A stretch of DNA of 64,000 nucleotides from assembly GCA_022605955.1 (NCBI GenBank), contig JAKCOZ010000003.1, positions 7,325,331 to 7,389,330 of the forward strand, written 5' to 3'. Origin of the DNA: Rallus limicola. Its lineage: Eukaryota; Chordata; Aves; Gruiformes; Rallidae. Below are positions 60,041 to 64,000 of the stretch, piece by piece. Positions within the stretch are counted from its first letter, which is position 1, and each line of letters opens with the position of its first letter. The position numbers were made by a program, and so were the translations under genes. The notes beneath the pieces were generated by a model. The model made no database searches and had not been told where the DNA came from. It saw only the letters and a program-made list of their open reading frames with translations.

Positions 60041-61584
60041 CACTGCCTGGCGTGGCTATGCAGTCCGTGTGCATGAGAGCCTCGGGTTTATCCTCGCTTA
60101 GCGATGGTGGCAGTGGCAGAGAGGAAGCTCCCAAGCGCTTACTGAAAGGCCTTTCAGCAGTACAAATGTTACTCAGTCCATCCTAGTGCTGTTAGGCTGT
60201 GGGATTTGGGGAAGAAATACAGGCTATAAGAATACTGAGCTGGCTTGTGGATAGTTCTGGCCACCCGCAGATGACTTGGCTCAACCTAACAAGATCGCAG
60301 TGTAAATGTGCCTATTGAAAAAAAATGCACCTATTATTTAAAAAAAAAAAAAACAAAAAAACAAAAAAACAGTGTGTGAGCTATCTATATTGATGGTATT
60401 TCACAGTGGGTGGTAAAATATATTAATCTTATGAAATTATCTTTTCTTTGTCCGTTTCCTAATCATGTACGTGGGCATTGGCATAGTTAAGTAATCCTGT
60501 TGGGTTTGCCATGACACTGTGGTCATCCCTGTCATGTAAACCTCTGCGTATTTTTTGTACTTAAGGTTATAAACTTTGAGATAGGGACCATGCTTTGCTT
60601 TGTCATCCAATGTTCTGTTAATTACCAGCTGAAACTTTGGGTATGAGTTATGAATTTGAAGTTCCACAGACAATGCATAGAGTAATTGTGATAATTATTT
60701 TCATAACATTTTCAACTCTAAATGACGACTGTTTACTTTTTAAAAGTTTAGAAATTAAAACAGCAAAGCACTGCAGAACAGAAAAAAAATTTACTGTACT
60801 TTTGCCATGGTTGCTGGTGACTAAACTGGTTTTGCTTTGAAAGAAACATGTTAAGACCTGTTTATTAATCACTTATTGTTGCAGCTTTGGAAGTCTGTAG
60901 GTATACCCACTGCCAAGATGCCCATAAAAATTTACATTGAGCTATAGGCCGAATCCAGTAGAGCACTGAGAGTCTTTAGAATGTGTGGAAGCTTTGGATC
61001 CCTGAGAAACTGTGCGTAGGGCAACATTGAGCTTGGGCTTTTGACAGACAGTAAGTTAGATCACATTGTTAACAGTACCTTCAATTTTGATTTGAGGCTC
61101 ATTATTGAATTTTCAAGTGAACATTGTATTATGGCTCTCAGCTTTGTTTATTCAACTATTTTATCTTTTCATGTGCCTTTATTATACTTTAGAAATTATG
61201 TGCATAATTTCTACAAGCATAAGATTGTTGGGCTGTGTTCCTGTAAACAGTCATCACTATAAGGAGGGAATTTACCAAATGCAGATTCATTGGACAGAGT
61301 GTAGCACCAATTTGATATTCTTGGAATAAAGTTAATGGTAGCAAGTAGATATTGGGGTGAGACGATAAAGCAACATTTTCAATACTCAGCATAGTCAAAT
61401 GTTGTTTGTGGCATAGGATGACTCTGAACACTGTGAAGTGGGGAAGTGAAAAGGGGTAAGTAACCAGTTGACTGGTGTGATTTTCTGCTCACAGAACACC
61501 CACGAGGGATACAGTATTAAGGATATTATCCTTGTTTATGTTGAATAAAGTTTTGGGGGTTTTTTAGTGGTATCAAGTAGATGG
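60041..61584. other. Intergenic, no gene recognised
   Basis: AT-rich. An A-rich tract lies at about 60338-60370. A 78-codon minus-strand frame (60437-60673) has no recognised relative. Confidence 0.4.
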
Positions 61585-62290
61585 TATCTGTAGATGGCTT
61601 TACTAGGGACAAGTCCTGCCTGACCAATCTAGTGGCTTTCTACAGTGGAGTAACTGCATCAGTGGATAAGGAAAGAGCTACAGATGTCATCTGTCTGGAT
61701 TTCTGGAAGGTCTTTGACATGATCCCCCACAACATCCTTCTCTCTAACTTGGAGAGATACAGATTTGATGGGTGGACTGTTCAGGATAAGGAATTGGCTC
61801 GATGATTGTATGGTGGACAATGGCTTGATGTCCAGATGGAAGACTGGCAAGAGGTGTCCCTCAAGGGTCTGTGCTGGGACCAGAGCTGTTTAATGTATTT
61901 ATTAATGATATTGATAGTGGGATTGAGTGCACCCTCAACAAGTTTGCTGAATGCTGAGGTTAATATGCCAGAGGGATGGGATGCTATCCAGAGGGACTTG
62001 GAGAGGCTGGAGAAGTGGGCCCAGATGAACCTCATGAAGTTCAACACAGCCAGGTGCAGGAGATGGGACAACCCCTGTTATCTGTACAGGTTAGGAGATG
62101 ATGTGCTAGAAAGCAGCCCTGAGGAAAAGGACTTGTGAGTACTCGTGGATGAAAAGCTGGACATGAGTCACCAATATGCATCTGCAGCCCAGAAGCCAAC
62201 CACATCCTGGGCTGCATCACAAGTGTGGCCAGCAAATCAAGAGAGGTGATTCTGCCTCTCTGCTCTGCTCTGATGAGACCTCACCTGAGG
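61585..62290 (+). mobile_element. CR1 ORF2 fragment lacking its 3' end
   Basis: It carries CR1 reverse transcriptase sequence ([30 protein letters not shown] with motif A, GWTVQ) and continues to the region before the ORF2 C-terminus. It stops at a palindrome where an inverted CR1 piece begins, so the usual 3' tail is missing. Confidence 0.85.
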
Positions 62291-62345
62291 TGAGGCTGAC
62301 AGCAATAGTTCCCAGGGACCTCCTTCCTACCCTTCTTTGAAAATA
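62284..62345 (-). mobile_element. Inverted CR1 ORF2 fragment
   Basis: The minus-strand reading SKKGRKEVPGNY followed by CQPHL matches the [18 protein letters not shown] region of CR1 reverse transcriptase. It faces the plus-strand fragment across CCTCACCTGAGGTGAGG. Confidence 0.7.
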
Positions 62346-62485
62346 GTGTCCCATTGGTACTATCCAAACCTTTGAGAAAAAGCACAGAAAAGTAAAGCAG
62401 TGTCACATTGACTCTCTTCCACATTTCCCTGAAGTGCATGTAATATGGGTTTTCCCTGAAATTAAGGTAGATCATTTTACTCTGG

Positions 62486-62831
62486 TGTTACAGTCACCCT
62501 AATAAAATAGCTTGAACTCAAGGTTATTTTGGTTTTAGTTTAGAATATGATTTTGATTTAAAGGAGCTATAGCAGTTATGGGAATATAAAGCACGTTAAG
62601 GCCTTTAGGAATATGTAACAGGACAGTGTGTTGCCTTGATCACTATGGGAATCGTGTGGGCTCTGAATTAAAACAATGCATACTGAGTCAAAACAATAGG
62701 TGCCAGAAGAAACTGGTTGTGGTTTTGGAGGAACACGTCTTTGTCCCCTGTGTTCGTCAGTGCTGGAATAAAAGAAGTGCCTGCTTATCTGCTCTGGGTA
62801 GAACAGTTCTTCATGACTGTGACCTTTATCA
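62486..62831 (+). mobile_element. Solo LTR, deleted copy of the 1200-1941 family
   Basis: It starts TGTTACAGTCACCCTAATAA, as the minus-strand copy at 1941 does. It matches again at the end (AGTGCTGGAATAAAAGAAGTG with the AATAAA signal intact, then TGCCTGCTTATCTGCTC), with about 330 bp missing between. CTGG flanks both sides (62482-62485 and 62832-62835). The 110-codon frame at 62626-62958 is LTR plus flank. Confidence 0.75.
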
Positions 62832-62835
62832 CTGG

Positions 62836-63727
62836 AGCAATGAGTGCAATATGGATGTCAGATTTGAACTTGAAGTCCAAACTCTGAAAAGCTCTCAGGA
62901 TTTTGAGATAGATATTTTCTGTAGTCCTGAAGGTAAAAGCATTGCTGTGCACACATGAAGCAGTGTCATCCAAGGGACAGCAAGCAACCAGTATTAAAAT
63001 ACAATATAGCATGCATTAACTTTTAAACTGAGGTGGTAAGCGCGTTCAGAACAGCATGGTTCAGTGATGCCACATTTCCAGTTTCAAGGTCGAATGTAGT
63101 CGTCACGTTTTTCAGAATCTCAATGTACATCAACAAACAGAAAGTTCCCAGCTGTCATGTTTTGAGCTTTCCAAGGGGAAGAAAAGGTTAACTAACAAAT
63201 ACATTTTCTTTGTGGCTTAGCATGGAAGAAAGCCTGAAAGAGCCTTACTGGGAAAGGACAGCCAGTCTCACTAGATTGGATCGTGCTTACAGATTTCTCT
63301 GAATGCATATAAAATGCTATCATGAATTACATTTTGGTGGTCAGAATAAGACAAAATCTTAGTGGTGGGAGCTGTTGGAAATAGAGGTAGTGAAGGAGCT
63401 GCAGAGGAACAAAATCAGGGAAAGAAAAGCAGTGCAGATAAGAATACAACATGAAGGAGACAGAGAAATTGTGATAAATTTTAAAGAAACATGTCTCCTA
63501 GCTGAACAGTAGTGAAACAGACAGTGTGCTAGTTGAAAAATTATAATCATAAAACATACTTAGGATACAAAGGGTCTATTCTGCCTTGATATTTATCCTG
63601 ACATAGTGAAATTTCTGCGTAGGATGAGAAATGCATGTCTATGCTTATACTCTTATCATGGATCACCACTAATAACAAACCTTGAACTTCTACTAAGAAT
63701 TAGATTTGAGAACAGTGAGGAAGAACC
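62836..63727. other. Intergenic, no gene recognised
   Basis: Short frames only, and no repeat recognised until the CR1 tail at 63728. Confidence 0.45.
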
Positions 63728-64000
63728 ACAGAATCATAGAATCATTTAGGTTGGAAAAGGCCCTTAAGATCAGCCAGTCCAACCACTAAATTAGCACTGT
63801 CGAGTCAGACCACTAAATCGTGTTTCTTAACCACCACATCTACATGTTTGCTAAACCCCTTTAAAGATGGTGACTCCACCGCTTCCCTGGGCAGTCTGCT
63901 CCAGTGCTTGTTAATCTTTTTGGTGAAGAAATTTTCCCTAATATACAATCTAAACCTCCTTTGGTGCAACTTGAGGCCCTCTCCTCTTGTCCTATCACTT
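63728..64000 (-). mobile_element. CR1 fragment, minus strand, running off the window
   Basis: The reversed tail CACAGAATCATAGAATCATT is followed by the reversed CR1 3' UTR and the end of ORF2 (GGTGACTCCACCGCTTCCCT). It continues past the window edge. Confidence 0.85.

Noticed and set aside
60437..60673. 78-codon minus-strand frame with protein-like composition
   Set aside because: No recognisable family, no promoter or splice context and AT-rich surroundings. Too weak to call.

Overview
The window is avian nuclear DNA. It carries many CR1 retroposon fragments, several of them ending in the CR1-type 3' octamer ATTCTATG/ATTCTCTG repeat, along with bird-type LTRs and a single-exon TUSC1 gene at the right. 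TUSC1 lies at 9p21 in human, and 9p corresponds to the bird Z chromosome, so the window is probably Z-linked. That chromosome call is an inference. I cannot name the species.

Left (1-13.3 kb): AT-rich, gene-poor sequence with a 742-bp solo LTR on the minus strand (1200-1941), two related LTR-like copies (2901-3211 and 9730-10077), four CR1 3' fragments and a TG microsatellite.

Centre (13.3-38.9 kb): a nested structure. A CR1 of about 4.5 kb on the plus strand is cut into two parts (13330-13928 and 34970-38870). The interruption falls inside a codon run of its ORF1, and the 6-bp repeat AGTCCC flanks the cut. Between the two parts sits a 21,035-bp block. It begins with the U3 of an endogenous retrovirus LTR and ends with the R/U5 of the same LTR family. 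Inside are five apparently intact five-exon acrosin-like serine protease genes, all on the plus strand (349, 348, 349, 349 and 349 codons). Three acrosin debris fragments, a complete internal LTR, and broken reverse transcriptase and integrase remnants lie with them. The internal LTR has a polypurine tract on its left and a candidate primer binding site on its right, so it looks like a junction LTR shared by two proviral units that each carry acrosin. Copies 2-5 are spaced about 3.31 kb apart and are almost identical.

Right (38.9-64 kb): more gene-poor sequence with a 1,224-bp solo LTR (48013-49236, TSD TAGCT), a minus-strand LTR (51581-52213), more CR1 fragments, the intronless TUSC1 gene on the minus strand in a CpG island (CDS 59051-59641), and a second, deleted copy of the leftmost LTR family (62486-62831).

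The acrosin genes encode sperm acrosomal trypsin-like proteases. The layout suggests that acrosin arrived here inside, or by recombination with, a provirus and was then amplified in tandem.
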